From Streptomyces sp. B1I3 (GTDB lineage: Bacteria; Actinomycetota; Actinomycetes; Streptomycetales; Streptomycetaceae), in assembly GCF_030816615.1 (NCBI RefSeq), contig NZ_JAUSYD010000001.1:434001-498000 (forward strand): a DNA stretch of 64,000 nucleotides, in the 5' to 3' direction. Position numbers and translations under genes: made by a program. The notes under the pieces are model-generated. The model was not told the origin of the DNA, did no database searches, and saw only the letters and a list, made by a program, of their open reading frames with translations. Shown one piece after another: positions 1-10,154 of this stretch; position 1 is the stretch's first letter; each line of letters opens with the position of its first letter.

Positions 1-597
1 TCCGCGGACCAGGTCGTCGGTGAAGTACTCCTCGACGGCCACGCCGACGGGCTCCTCGAAGAGCCTGCGCCAGGCATCGGCGTCGTCGATCCGTTCCCGC
101 AGGGACGCGCGGTCCGGCAGGGGCTCGGTGAGGGTGGGGAAGACGCGTTCGGCGACCCGCCGGGTCATGCCGTAGAAGCGCCGCCAGGCGTCGTACTCGC
201 GGTCGTCGCCCGTGAGCCCGGCGAAGGACGCCCGGGTCGCCTCCGCGTCTGCGCCCACGAGCAGGCCGGTGGGACGCCCGCCCCGCACGACCGGGGTGTA
301 GGACGAGACGGTGCGCCTGCGTACGGCGAAGTCGAGCGCGAGATCGTCGACGATCTTCTTCGGGAGCAGCGAGACGAGGTACGAGTAGCGGGAGAGCCGG
401 GCGGCGACCCCGGGGAAGGGACGCGTCGACACGGCGGCCCCGCCGGTTGCGCCGAGGCGCTCCACGACGAGGACGGACTGCCCGGCGCGGGCGAGGTAGG
501 CGGCGGCGACCAGGCCGTTGTGGCCACCGCCGACGACGACCGCGTCGTAGCTGTCGTGCGCGGGCCGGCCGGGCGGGTGCCTCTCGTCTGCGGACAT
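1..597 (-). CDS. FAD-dependent oxidoreductase, N-terminal part
   Basis: The frame opens with ATG at 597 and is still open at base 1, so about 199 residues are visible and the C-terminal part lies outside the window. Residues about 18-50 form a dinucleotide-binding Rossmann motif, VVVGGGHNGLVAAAYL, followed by VLVVERLGATGGA, the pattern of phytoene-desaturase-like NAD(P)/FAD oxidoreductases. The substrate cannot be told. It is divergent from the DinB gene, with a 136-base gap that must hold both promoters. It reads as ordinary host chromosome. Confidence 0.85.
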   Translation of the reverse strand, partial: MSADERHPPGRPAHDSYDAVVVGGGHNGLVAAAYLARAGQSVLVVERLGATGGAAVSTRPFPGVAARLSRYSYLVSLLPKKIVDDLALDFAVRRRTVSSYTPVVRGGRPTGLLVGADAEATRASFAGLTGDDREYDAWRRFYGMTRRVAERVFPTLTEPLPDRASLRERIDDADAWRRLFEEPVGVAVEEYFTDDLVRG

Positions 598-733
598 GCC
601 CCTTCGTAGCACGGGACGATCGCGTATGACCAGAAGGCGCAGGCGAGCGGGGCCGGCCGGAAATCGGTGCGCGCGGGAGCGGGAGTTGTGGGAGGGTACT
701 GGCCGATCACCGACCCCTTCCCCCGGAGACACC

Positions 734-1360
734 ATGGCCGCACCGGCACGCCTGATTCCGCTTCTGGAGCAGTTCGACTGGGCGCGGGAGCGGCTCACGC
801 ACCGGTTGACGGGCCCGTTCGTCGACAGCGGCAGCGGTACGGACGTGCCCACGGCGGCGATGACGGACCAGGAGTACCTGTGGGAGCCCGTGCCGGATTG
901 CTGGTCGGTCCGGCGCCGGTCCGACGGCCCCGGCCCGGGCGCGACCCTCCTGACCGGGACGGGTGACTGGGGCCGGGACGCGACACCGTTCCCGCACCCA
1001 GCACCGCCGCCGTTCACCACGCTCGCGTGGCGGCTGAGTCACCTTTCCGAGCTGCTGACCCTCCGGGCCGACCACACCACCGGCAGCCACAGCCTGACCC
1101 GGGACGACTACCGGTCCGCCGGCGACGCCGCCGGCGCGATCGCGGCGTTCGGCTCGGCGGCGGACTCGTGGCGGACGGCACTGCTGGCCGCCGACGACAC
1201 CGCCCTCGACACGGCCGGGCACAGCACGTATCCGCACGGCAGTGATCCGGAGGACCCTTTCGTCGACGTCGTCTGGTGGGTGAACCAGGAACTCCTGCAC
1301 CACGGCGCCGAGATCGCGCTGCTGCGCGACCTCTACCGGGCCGGGTGGGCAGGAGCCTGA
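734..1360 (+). CDS. DinB/DUF664-family protein
   Basis: ATG at 734 follows a GGAG ribosome site, and longer upstream extensions are out of character. The 208-residue product has the DinB-superfamily layout: an N-terminal helix with paired Arg residues, a central helix around AWRLSHLSELL, and a C-terminal VNQELLHHGAEIALLRDLY helix whose His residues would complete a metal site. Such proteins are putative metal-dependent thiol transferases or hydrolases, and no substrate can be named. It ends 7 bases from the convergent kinase gene. Confidence 0.75.
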   Translation: MAAPARLIPLLEQFDWARERLTHRLTGPFVDSGSGTDVPTAAMTDQEYLWEPVPDCWSVRRRSDGPGPGATLLTGTGDWGRDATPFPHPAPPPFTTLAWRLSHLSELLTLRADHTTGSHSLTRDDYRSAGDAAGAIAAFGSAADSWRTALLAADDTALDTAGHSTYPHGSDPEDPFVDVVWWVNQELLHHGAEIALLRDLYRAGWAGA

Positions 1361-1367
1361 GCACCTC

Positions 1368-3647
<2,280 letters not shown>

Positions 3648-3674
3648 CGCCTGTTGCCGCCCCCGTTGCATCGC

Positions 3675-4427
3675 CTACTGCTGCGCCCTCCCCGGCCCGT
3701 CCAGTATGGCGCCCTGTCTGCGGAGTTTGTACGGCGCGGGGCCGCTGCCGGGCCCCAGTCGTCGCATCGCCTTCGCGATGTGGCCGGGCGGCAGGAGCCG
3801 GCGCACGGGCGCCGGGATGCGGCGCAGCGCGGTCCCCGCTGCGCGCAGGCGGCGGTCGACGGCCCCGAGGGGCGGCGCGGCCCTGCCGTACAGCTCGTGG
3901 GCGTACGGGGGCAGTGAGTCGTAGGCGAGTGCCGCCACGCGCCGCCACAGCAGCGCACGCGCAGGGGTCAGCAGGGCATGGACCGGCGGCTCGCGCAGGA
4001 AGTCGTCGACCTCCAGGGCCTCGGGTCCGGCGTCGAGTTCGAGGCGGACGCGCTCGAAGTAGGCGGCGAGTGCTGCTGCGGTTCCGGGGACGCCCGACGG
4101 GTCGAGGCCGACGAGGCGTGCGCTCTCGCGCTGCTCGTCGACGTACCGGTCGGCCAGGGCGCTGGTGAGCGGGAGGCCGGAGCGGCGACCGACCTGGAGG
4201 TAGGAGTCGATCTCGGCGCAGTGGACCCAGAGCAGCAGTCCGGGTTCGTCGACGCCGTAGCTCTCGCCGGTCAGCGGATCGGTGGCCTTGAGGAGGCGGT
4301 GGATCCTGCGGACCCGGGCGCCGTACTTCTCGGCGGCCTCCGCCGTGCCGTAGGTGAGCGTGCCGACGAAGTCGGCCGTGCGCATCAGCCGTCCCCAGGC
4401 GTCCTGGCGGAAGTCGGAGTTCTGCAT
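3675..4427 (-). CDS. MpaB/DUF2236-type oxygenase, apparently short at the N terminus
   Basis: The 250-residue product carries the conserved part of the MpaB / rubber-oxygenase (DUF2236) family: NSDFRQDAWGRL near the start, then LTYGTAEAA, VRRIHRLLK, LLLWVHCAEIDSYL and YVDEQRESARLVG. Members normally have another 40-60 residues with a heme-contacting segment ahead of this. Upstream in frame there is only a low-complexity stretch, although GTG (about 4499) and ATG codons exist there. It is either a natural short form, a later-annotated start, or a 5'-truncated remnant. It sits 27 bases from the kinase gene. Confidence 0.75.
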   Translation of the reverse strand: MQNSDFRQDAWGRLMRTADFVGTLTYGTAEAAEKYGARVRRIHRLLKATDPLTGESYGVDEPGLLLWVHCAEIDSYLQVGRRSGLPLTSALADRYVDEQRESARLVGLDPSGVPGTAAALAAYFERVRLELDAGPEALEVDDFLREPPVHALLTPARALLWRRVAALAYDSLPPYAHELYGRAAPPLGAVDRRLRAAGTALRRIPAPVRRLLPPGHIAKAMRRLGPGSGPAPYKLRRQGAILDGPGRAQQ

Positions 4428-4623
4428 GACACCGGGTTGCTCAGCTGCGGCATCCTTCCGCCGGTACCTCGAAATGCCTGTTGACCTGCCGACTTTCACT
4501 TCCCTTGACTGCCCGCGAGTTCCCTTGAGTCCCATTCCTGAGTCCCCCCGGTTACCCCCCAGGGACTCAACGCCCCCCAGATTCTCCCCGAAAACCGCCC
4601 GGCACCGAGGCCCCCACCAGGGC

Positions 4624-4869
4624 CTAGTCGGGCTCGCACGCCTCTCCGGCGTGGCCGGGTTCATACGCGACACCTGCCTCTTCGCACAATCTCTGCCGCT
4701 TCGCCTCCATGGCCACGACGCAGGACGGGCAGGCCCTGATGTGTTCCACCGACCCCAGGCGGGTGCGCAGCGTCTGCACAACAGTCGTCTCGAGCTCGCC
4801 GGCGCCAGGATGCCGAAAACAGGTGCCCAGCTCCCACGTGTAGAGCCCGAGAATTTGCTGGTGGTCCAT
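4624..4869 (-). CDS. Small Cys/His-rich protein
   Basis: ATG 4869 is preceded by a strong AGGAGG site, which decides against the longer frame from 4917. The 81-residue product has Cys and His spaced like a small zinc-binding or anti-sigma-like fold (TCFRHPG, then HIRACPSCVVAME). No family is recognised with confidence. It lies about 200 bases upstream of the MpaB-like gene in the same direction and is probably host. Confidence 0.6.
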   Translation of the reverse strand: MDHQQILGLYTWELGTCFRHPGAGELETTVVQTLRTRLGSVEHIRACPSCVVAMEAKRQRLCEEAGVAYEPGHAGEACEPD

Positions 4870-5036
4870 GGCTGGCCTCCTGGATGGCATGTCGTCGATT
4901 ACCGGGGTGGATCGCATATTCCCTCCCTCTCTAGCGAGAACCGCAGGCTGCGGGTGGGCTACTCGCGTAAGCGAACGCGCGCTCGGGCGCGGACAGTAGA
5001 CCTAGCCTGCGGCATATGCCAGGCCACCGCGACTAA

Positions 5037-5050
5037 CCTGATATATCAGG
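5037..5050. promoter_or_regulatory. Perfect 14-bp palindrome, candidate GntR operator
   Basis: CCTGATATATCAGG is a perfect dyad lying 64 bases upstream of the GntR start, inside AT-richer spacer DNA. GntR-family regulators bind short dyads and usually autoregulate, so this is the natural operator candidate. Binding is inferred. Confidence 0.55.
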
Positions 5051-5113
5051 CTGCCCGTCCACTTCGTAAGTTCGGACCCCACTCGATGATCATCGGTCGC
5101 GTCAGGGGTTCGG

Positions 5114-5725
5114 ATGCCAGGAGCGGCGGAGTACAGGCGCATCGCCGCCGACATCCGCCGCCGCATCCAGGCCGGGGAGTGGGCCGTCGGTCAGGCACTC
5201 CCTTCCCGCAAGGGCATGGCCCGGGAGTACCACGTCCACGAGCAGACAGCCCGCCTCGCCTACGACCTCCTCCGTCGGAGTGGAGTCCTTGATGGCGAGA
5301 GGGGTCGTCACGTCACCGTGGCGCATCCTCCTGCCATGCGGACTCTGACCGACGTGGATGCCGAGTGGCCGTTCGACAGCGAGAAGACGGACACCCGGCC
5401 GTGGCGTGCGACTGATGAGCTGGCCGGCCGCCTGGGCGTTCTGCCCGGGAGCCTGCTGCAGCACGAGACCGTCGAGCGGCTGGAGCCTGGCGGGCGGTCG
5501 ACGATGCTCGCCTCGGCGTGGTGGCAGGGCCGGCGTCGCCCGCACGTGTCGTTCGTTGCCGAGCTGGGCGTGATTCCGCTGAACGAAGTACAGGCTCACG
5601 CCTTGGGGCTGCTCGTCGATTCGCTGGCGTACCGGGTGATGCGCACTCGCCTTGACGCTCATGGTGCCCCCACAGAAACTGCTGATCTGATCTTGCCGTT
5701 GGATCGGTGGACCATCCGTCTGTGA
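5114..5725 (+). CDS. GntR-family regulator with UTRA-like domain
   Basis: The 203-residue product has a typical GntR winged helix at residues 5-65 (YRRIAADIRRRIQAGEW, then LPSRKGMAREY and a helix ending LLRRSGVL). A C-terminal half resembles the UTRA effector-binding fold. GntR repressors of the KorSA type control transfer and replication in Streptomyces AICEs, and this gene sits at the inferred left edge of the mobile region. A host regulator is equally possible. Confidence 0.8.
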   Translation: MPGAAEYRRIAADIRRRIQAGEWAVGQALPSRKGMAREYHVHEQTARLAYDLLRRSGVLDGERGRHVTVAHPPAMRTLTDVDAEWPFDSEKTDTRPWRATDELAGRLGVLPGSLLQHETVERLEPGGRSTMLASAWWQGRRRPHVSFVAELGVIPLNEVQAHALGLLVDSLAYRVMRTRLDAHGAPTETADLILPLDRWTIRL

Positions 5726-5937
5726 CGCGGTCAGCCTGGCGCAATTGCACGAAGGCCAACGTTCAACGACCCTTACCCATATTTGACCTAAAAACTAGTG
5801 TTGGACGGCAGGTATTTGCAGCTACCACCCGGTACGGTCACCGCGCGTATAACCGCTGGCCAGAGCGCTGGGCTACTTCGCGGTACGGTGCCCCATCTTC
5901 ACGTAATCGGTCACTGGCGTAGACCTCATCCGTCTGC
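5726..5937. other. AT-richer spacer with repeated CGGTACGGT
   Basis: These 212 bases hold no plausible gene and are clearly lower in G+C than their surroundings. CGGTACGGT occurs twice, as CCCGGTACGGTCACC and GCGGTACGGTGCC. The stretch could hold regulatory sites or the left junction of the mobile element, but no tRNA or long direct repeat marks an attachment site. Confidence 0.4.
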
Positions 5938-5970
5938 CCCGCCCGCGGCTTCGGCGTAGCCGCGGGCGGG
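5938..5970 (-). terminator. Strong intrinsic terminator-like hairpin
   Basis: A perfect 13-bp G+C stem (5938-5950 with 5958-5970) with a 7-base loop lies directly after the stop of the last C-x2-C miniprotein gene. No U-run is needed for Streptomyces terminators. Confidence 0.8.
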
Positions 5971-5972
5971 AG

Positions 5973-6170
5973 TCATGTGACGGTCGGCTTCGTGCAGCAC
6001 GGGCCCGCCCACACCGTCGTGTCCAGGACGTGCACTCCGTCCCGCCCATGGATCACGCCCGCCAGCACGGCGCCGGCCGTGAGTAGCCGGTTGCACCAAA
6101 TGCACGCCCGGCCCATCGACTGATCCCAACTCAGCGACTCCAGCGAGGGCAGTGGCCGGTCCGGGGTCAC
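5973..6170 (-). CDS. C-x2-C miniprotein, third of a coupled trio
   Basis: GTG 6170 overlaps the TGA of the preceding gene (GTGA), which sets the start. The 65-residue product contains ACIWCNRLL and a second pair in WAGPCC, matching the zinc-ribbon-like miniproteins upstream. Such proteins are common beside XRE regulators in Streptomyces mobile elements, and their function is unknown. Confidence 0.65.
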   Translation of the reverse strand: MTPDRPLPSLESLSWDQSMGRACIWCNRLLTAGAVLAGVIHGRDGVHVLDTTVWAGPCCTKPTVT

Positions 6171-6379
6171 AGCGTGGACTCCCGCGCGGCGCAGGCCGCC
6201 ATGTTCGGGCAGGCCCGCGGGAACCACGCGTAGGCCGCACCACTGGCCGGCCGATGCCGTTGTTCGCCGAGATCCCGCGCGGTCCCCGTGTAAAGCTCCG
6301 TGCCGCACCAGACGCACACCCAGCCGCGCTGCTGCTGCATCGTCAACGAGCTGACTGGCGGGAGTTGCCTGGTCGTCAC
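6167..6379 (-). CDS. C-x2-C miniprotein, second of a coupled trio
   Basis: GTG 6379 overlaps the stop of the gene before it (GTGA) and is preferred to ATG 6409. The 70-residue product has RGWVCVWCGTEL and a later WFPRACP, a putative four-Cys zinc site, plus an ARDLGEQR segment seen in related Streptomyces miniproteins. Translation is probably coupled on both sides. Confidence 0.65.
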   Translation of the reverse strand: MTTRQLPPVSSLTMQQQRGWVCVWCGTELYTGTARDLGEQRHRPASGAAYAWFPRACPNMAACAARESTL

Positions 6380-6567
6380 AACAGCCCCCGCCCCTGATGC
6401 GCAGGGCATGTGACGACCGGCCAGGCCCGTGTCTCGTCGTCGAGGGTGACCTCACCGGCGGGCTGCAGGTCGGTAGTGACGGCCCCGCAGTGCCAGCAAG
6501 CCAGACCGTGTAACCGGGCGAAGCTGGGCTGTACGCCGGTGGCCGGCGCGGAATGTGATGCGCTCAT
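6376..6567 (-). CDS. C-x2-C miniprotein, first of a coupled trio
   Basis: A 63-residue product from ATG 6567, with LACWHCGAVTTDL and a terminal VVTCPAHQG, forming a likely zinc knuckle. The frame continues upstream to 6675 but that extension is not credible. It is transcribed away from the XRE gene end, and its own promoter would lie in the 60-base gap holding two GGGGTACC repeats. Confidence 0.65.
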   Translation of the reverse strand: MSASHSAPATGVQPSFARLHGLACWHCGAVTTDLQPAGEVTLDDETRAWPVVTCPAHQGRGLL

Positions 6568-6610
6568 GGGCAGATCATGGACCGCACGGAAGGGCACAAG
6601 TACCCCGGCG

Positions 6611-6629
6611 AGGGGTACCGAGGGGTACC
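6611..6629. repeat. Tandem AGGGGTACC repeat
   Basis: AGGGGTACC occurs twice in a row (6611-6619 and 6621-6629) at the stop of the XRE gene and about 45 bases upstream of the first C-x2-C gene. A regulator site is plausible but unproven. Confidence 0.4.
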
Positions 6630-7816
6630 TAATCCGCGTGGCACCACTCCGCGAAATTGGTGAGGCTCTCAGCATCCGCCCGCTTCAACCGGCGCAGTGT
6701 CGCGGCGTCCTCCCGTACCCACGGATGCTCGCGGGTGTGCTGCGGCGCGATCCGGCGAGCGACCTTGAGAGACTCGAAGGCGTCATCGGCGAGTCCGCCC
6801 CACAGCTGGGCGCGCGCCAGCTCCACATAGAAACCGGAGCGGCGCTCTGCCGGCAGGTCTACGGGCGGTGCCCACTCGCGGGCGACGTCGAAGGCCCGCT
6901 GCACATGGTCACTGCCGAGGCTCACCGCGGTGGACACCTCGTGGATGCGCACCGAGTCCGGGCCGAACGCCGTCCCCTGGTAGACGTTTTCGGGGACCTG
7001 GTCCCCCAGGGTCCTGGCTGCGGTGAGGTGCTCGTCGGCCGAGTCGCTGCTGCCTGCTCGTCCGGCGATGACCGCAGCCCTCATGTGCAGTGCGCCGCGG
7101 GCAGCTACCGCAACCACGCCGGTAGCCGGCGGGCAGGAGTCGATGGCCTGCTCCAGAGCACGCAGCCCAGCCGCATGTGCCCGGGCGGCGAAGAACGTTT
7201 CCGTCCGGACGTACCCCACCGCGGCGATGAGGAGCGGGTCCTGGGCGGCGGGGGCGGCCCATCGCATCAGCTCGACAAGGCGTGCGGACAGGTCGCGGGC
7301 CCCGTACTTGTACGCAACCGCGTCAGCTGACCGGTACGCGGTGACGAGGAGGGTGGCGAGCTCTGCCTGCCGCTGCGGGGGCGCATTGTGGGCGGCCCGG
7401 GCAAGCTCGACCAGCAGGTCAGGAATCGTGCGGACGATCTGCAGGTACTGCGCTGACAGTCTCCACGCTGTGGCCTGGGCGACGCCGGCCCGCAGCTCCG
7501 GGAGCGGGCGGACCGGGCCGTCGTCCGGAATGTCGTAGGCGGCGATGGCAGCCGACAGGGCCGGCAGGGCGCTGCGGACTCGGCTGGACGCGTGCTCCCG
7601 GTCGGCGACCAAGCGGGAGGGGTCCACGCCCAGGGCTGCCGCGATGGCGTCCAGTGTCTCGTCGGTGACGCCGCGCTCCCCCCGCTCAATCTTCCGGATC
7701 GTGCCCAATGCGACGCATGCCGCTTCGGAGAGCTGCTGCTGGGTCATCTTGGGGCGGGCGACGCTGCGGTAGTAGGCGATGCGCCGGCCTACCGGGCTGC
7801 CTGAGGTCGGCTGCAT
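6629..7816 (-). CDS. XRE-family regulator with long helical C-terminal domain
   Basis: The 395-residue product has an HTH_3/XRE domain at about residues 9-70 (MTQQQLSEAACVALGTIRKIERGERG). A long alpha-helical, TPR-like region follows, with no recognisable catalytic motif. This is the standard architecture of Streptomyces XRE regulators that sense a ligand or peptide through the C-terminal repeats. It is the first regulator of the accessory region and may control the miniprotein trio downstream. Confidence 0.85.
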   Translation of the reverse strand: MQPTSGSPVGRRIAYYRSVARPKMTQQQLSEAACVALGTIRKIERGERGVTDETLDAIAAALGVDPSRLVADREHASSRVRSALPALSAAIAAYDIPDDGPVRPLPELRAGVAQATAWRLSAQYLQIVRTIPDLLVELARAAHNAPPQRQAELATLLVTAYRSADAVAYKYGARDLSARLVELMRWAAPAAQDPLLIAAVGYVRTETFFAARAHAAGLRALEQAIDSCPPATGVVAVAARGALHMRAAVIAGRAGSSDSADEHLTAARTLGDQVPENVYQGTAFGPDSVRIHEVSTAVSLGSDHVQRAFDVAREWAPPVDLPAERRSGFYVELARAQLWGGLADDAFESLKVARRIAPQHTREHPWVREDAATLRRLKRADAESLTNFAEWCHAD

Positions 7817-7879
7817 ACTGACTCCGTTCGGGGCTTCACTCCGAACCGTACCGGCGGCTATGTGCCGGTGGTACGCGAG

Positions 7880-7913
7880 CGGCCCCGCCCGACACGCGCT
7901 CGGGGCGGGGCCG
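7880..7913 (-). terminator. Intrinsic terminator after HAD gene
   Basis: An 11-bp perfect stem (CGGCCCCGCCC with its complement) and a 12-base loop lie 5 bases beyond the stop of the HAD gene. Confidence 0.75.
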
Positions 7914-7918
7914 TTCGG

Positions 7919-8560
7919 TTAGTAGCTGACGAGGTTGATGAGCTCGGTCAGGGAGTTGATGGACCAGTCCGCAGCGGCCCGGACGTCTGGGGTGTCTGCC
8001 CACCAGTGGCCCCACGGGCCGCGGCGGATGTGCGCAGTTCGCAGGCCGGCCCTGCGCGCTGGGAAGATGTCGTTGGCCGGATGGTCGCCGACGTAGAGGG
8101 TTTCGGATGCCATGGCGCCGGACACCTCGAGGACCCGCGCGTAGAAGGCGGCGTCCGGCTTAGCGACCCCCCACTCGGCGGACGTGGCGACCAGGTCGGC
8201 GGGCAGGTCGAGGGTGCGCAGAAGTTCACCCGCCTTAGTGGTCTGGTTACCTGCGACGATCACCCGGACTCCGAGCTCGCGTAGCCCCGTCAGGGCAGGG
8301 CGGACGTCGGGGTAGATGTCCGTTTCGTCGAGGTACTCGCCGCGGCCGGCTGCCTCCCGCGCCGCGTACTCGGCGTCGACGTCGAGGCCCGGGCGGACGA
8401 GGCGAAGGGCGTCGGCGTTGTCTCTGCCCTGGGTGACGACGGCGCCTACCAGGGCGCTGACCGTGTGCTGCGGGATGTCGAGCCAGTCAGCCCATGTCCC
8501 CCAGTAGCGGTCGTCGCGGACGAGGGTTTCGCCGACGTCGAAGACGATGGTCTCAATCAC
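7919..8560 (-). CDS. HAD-superfamily hydrolase
   Basis: GTG 8560 is the best start because the conserved fold begins there (IETIVFDVGETLV). The 213-residue product shows HAD motif I (FDVGETLV, nucleophile Asp plus the x-G-x-T turn), a motif II position in VIVAGNQTTKAG, motif III Lys in GVAKPDAAFY and motif IV GDHPANDI. It would be a haloacid-dehalogenase-like phosphatase with a small cap. The substrate is unknown. It is often found as cargo near XRE regulators in Streptomyces mobile DNA. Confidence 0.85.
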   Translation of the reverse strand: MIETIVFDVGETLVRDDRYWGTWADWLDIPQHTVSALVGAVVTQGRDNADALRLVRPGLDVDAEYAAREAAGRGEYLDETDIYPDVRPALTGLRELGVRVIVAGNQTTKAGELLRTLDLPADLVATSAEWGVAKPDAAFYARVLEVSGAMASETLYVGDHPANDIFPARRAGLRTAHIRRGPWGHWWADTPDVRAAADWSINSLTELINLVSY

Positions 8561-8614
8561 GGTGCCGACCTTACGGGAGGGCCTATTGTCGGCGCCCGCC
8601 CGTAGAATCTGGGC

Positions 8615-8788
8615 ATGCCCATACCCCCTGCCGAGGTGTCGCGTGCCCGGTCGCTGGCCGAGCTGAACGCGGTAATCCGCGCGCTCGTGCACGGTGGCCT
8701 GTCGTCGCCGGAGGCCCGCCGGGACTACGAGCAGCTGCTCGTGGAGTGGGCGGAGGCCGTGCAGGGCGATGAGCGGTTAGCGGCGTGA
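8615..8788 (+). CDS. Small helical hypothetical protein
   Basis: A 57-residue frame starts at ATG 8615 and ends at the TGA at 8786-8788. It is an acidic, fully helical sequence (RSLAELNAVIRALV, then PEARRDYEQLLVEWAEA) with good third-position G+C bias. Function unknown. Confidence 0.65.
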   Translation: MPIPPAEVSRARSLAELNAVIRALVHGGLSSPEARRDYEQLLVEWAEAVQGDERLAA

Positions 8789-8828
8789 CGTGCGCCCTCT
8801 TGTCAGTGCCGCCGTCTAGGATCCCGCC

Positions 8829-9050
8829 GTGGCGAATCCGAGTGATGAACTGATCCAGCTGTGCCGTGCTGCCGTCGAGGCCGAGCGCGAGGCGACGAGC
8901 GCGCCGTACACCAAAGAGGGGTGGGCGCCGTGGCTCCAGGCGGCAGAAGCGTTTCAGCGGGCCGTGACCGAAGAGGCCGGCGACGGAAACCGATTCGAGC
9001 TGGAGCAGGCAGCGAAGACGGCGGTACTGCACCCGGCACCGGAAGATTGA
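8829..9050 (+). CDS. Small helical hypothetical protein
   Basis: The 73-residue product (MANPSDELIQLCRAAVEAERE) is amphipathic helical with a Trp-rich centre, a type common in Streptomyces genomes. The start is ATG 8829. It follows the 57-residue gene by 40 bases and may be cotranscribed with it. Function unknown. Confidence 0.7.
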   Translation: MANPSDELIQLCRAAVEAEREATSAPYTKEGWAPWLQAAEAFQRAVTEEAGDGNRFELEQAAKTAVLHPAPED

Positions 9051-9060
9051 GGGACAAGCC

Positions 9061-9729
9061 TCAAAGCTCCGTGACGATCAAATAGTCCCAGAATGCGCGA
9101 AGGCTCACGTCCTTGACGCTGCCGTTCGATAGCCCAAAGTGGCCGCCCCTGTGCGTCACATCCAAGATCGGGCCCGTCGTCCAGGACGAGTCACCGAGGC
9201 GCCGGGCCTCCACCGTCGTCGGCGTGACGTCGATTTCGATCGTCATGGCCTCGTCCGCCCTGGGTGGGCGCGTTCGGATGTCCCCGCCGCCGAGCGCGAC
9301 ACCTGCGGCGCTGCCGGAGACATGCCGGAAGAGCCGCATGAGTCCGTTCTGGCGCATCACCAGGTGGTAGCCCGGCGTTCCGTTCGGAGCCCCGAACCGG
9401 TAGGTTTCGGCGCTACTTCTGCCGAAGTACAAGCCGCTGTGCAACGTGGCGTCGGGCCCGATAGCGCGGTAGCCCATCTCGATCTGCATCCGGTAGCCGC
9501 CTGGCCCTGGGGTGATGTTGCCGAGCGCGTGGCTTCCTGGGGTGCTGGCGATAAAGACGCGACCGTATCCGTCGACTGCGATGTTCTCGTCGTCGAGTAC
9601 GTCTCCCCAGCCCACGATTAGCTGCTGGCGGTCGGCTGGCGGCGGGTTCTGGCCGTTCATGCCGAGCTCGTGTTCCAGGCGGGCGATGCGGGTGTAGTCG
9701 GGTCGCGGGATGGGGCGGGGCTTGGTCAT
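9061..9729 (-). CDS. Phage fibre-tip-like protein, paralogue of the big fibre C terminus
   Basis: The last 145 or so residues align by eye with the C terminus of the fibre encoded at 47162-49579. Shared blocks are YRMQIEMGYR/YRIAFDMKYK, the FGR/FGK motif, GYHLVMRQNG/GYHVVMRASG, DVTPTTVEARR/NVTPTTVELKR, WTTGPI and GLSNGS. The ATG at 9729 is chosen; 9738/9741 are alternatives. It lies far from the tail genes, so it may be a spare receptor-binding tip or a moved fragment. The beta-sandwich nature is inferred. Confidence 0.75.
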   Translation of the reverse strand: MTKPRPIPRPDYTRIARLEHELGMNGQNPPPADRQQLIVGWGDVLDDENIAVDGYGRVFIASTPGSHALGNITPGPGGYRMQIEMGYRAIGPDATLHSGLYFGRSSAETYRFGAPNGTPGYHLVMRQNGLMRLFRHVSGSAAGVALGGGDIRTRPPRADEAMTIEIDVTPTTVEARRLGDSSWTTGPILDVTHRGGHFGLSNGSVKDVSLRAFWDYLIVTEL

Positions 9730-9905
9730 GGCATCCATCATCCTCGTGAACCGTTCATCCCGGCCGGCCCGGGCGCAGCTCCGCCCCCGTCCTGGGAGCA
9801 GCCAGGTTGGGGGCGGGAAGCAATCCCTGCGTAAGCGCGGGCCCGCAGGCCCTGGGATTGATGGTGACCCGAGTCTACGAGCCCGGTATGACAATCCGGG
9901 TTCGA

Positions 9906-10154
9906 TCAGACGGCGTGGCTCAACGCGGCCCGCAAACCGACCCTCCCGAGTGCCGCTCCCAGAGTCTCGGCCTTGACCGCGAGCCGACGATGAATCTCGG
10001 CGAACTCGTCCGGGTTCGGGCCGCCGAAGCGCGATGCGAGGGTCTGCAGATCCTGGTCGGTGAGCTCGGTCAGCGGCACGGCGGTCAGCGTGCGCCCATG
10101 CCGGTCGAGCTGGGCCAGGGCGCGGTTGACGTTCGGGTACGGGCGGTGCGTCAC
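9906..10154 (-). CDS. Small hypothetical protein
   Basis: An 82-residue product beginning MTHRPYPNVNRALAQLDRHG. ATG 10154 overlaps the stop of the gene before it (ATGA). It is helical and basic with no known motif, and is the last gene of a three-gene coupled set. Confidence 0.7.
   Translation of the reverse strand: MTHRPYPNVNRALAQLDRHGRTLTAVPLTELTDQDLQTLASRFGGPNPDEFAEIHRRLAVKAETLGAALGRVGLRAALSHAV

Noticed and set aside
9840..9925. GGGTTCGATC sequence considered as a tRNA T-arm
   Set aside because: No T-stem, anticodon stem or acceptor pairing can be formed around it.
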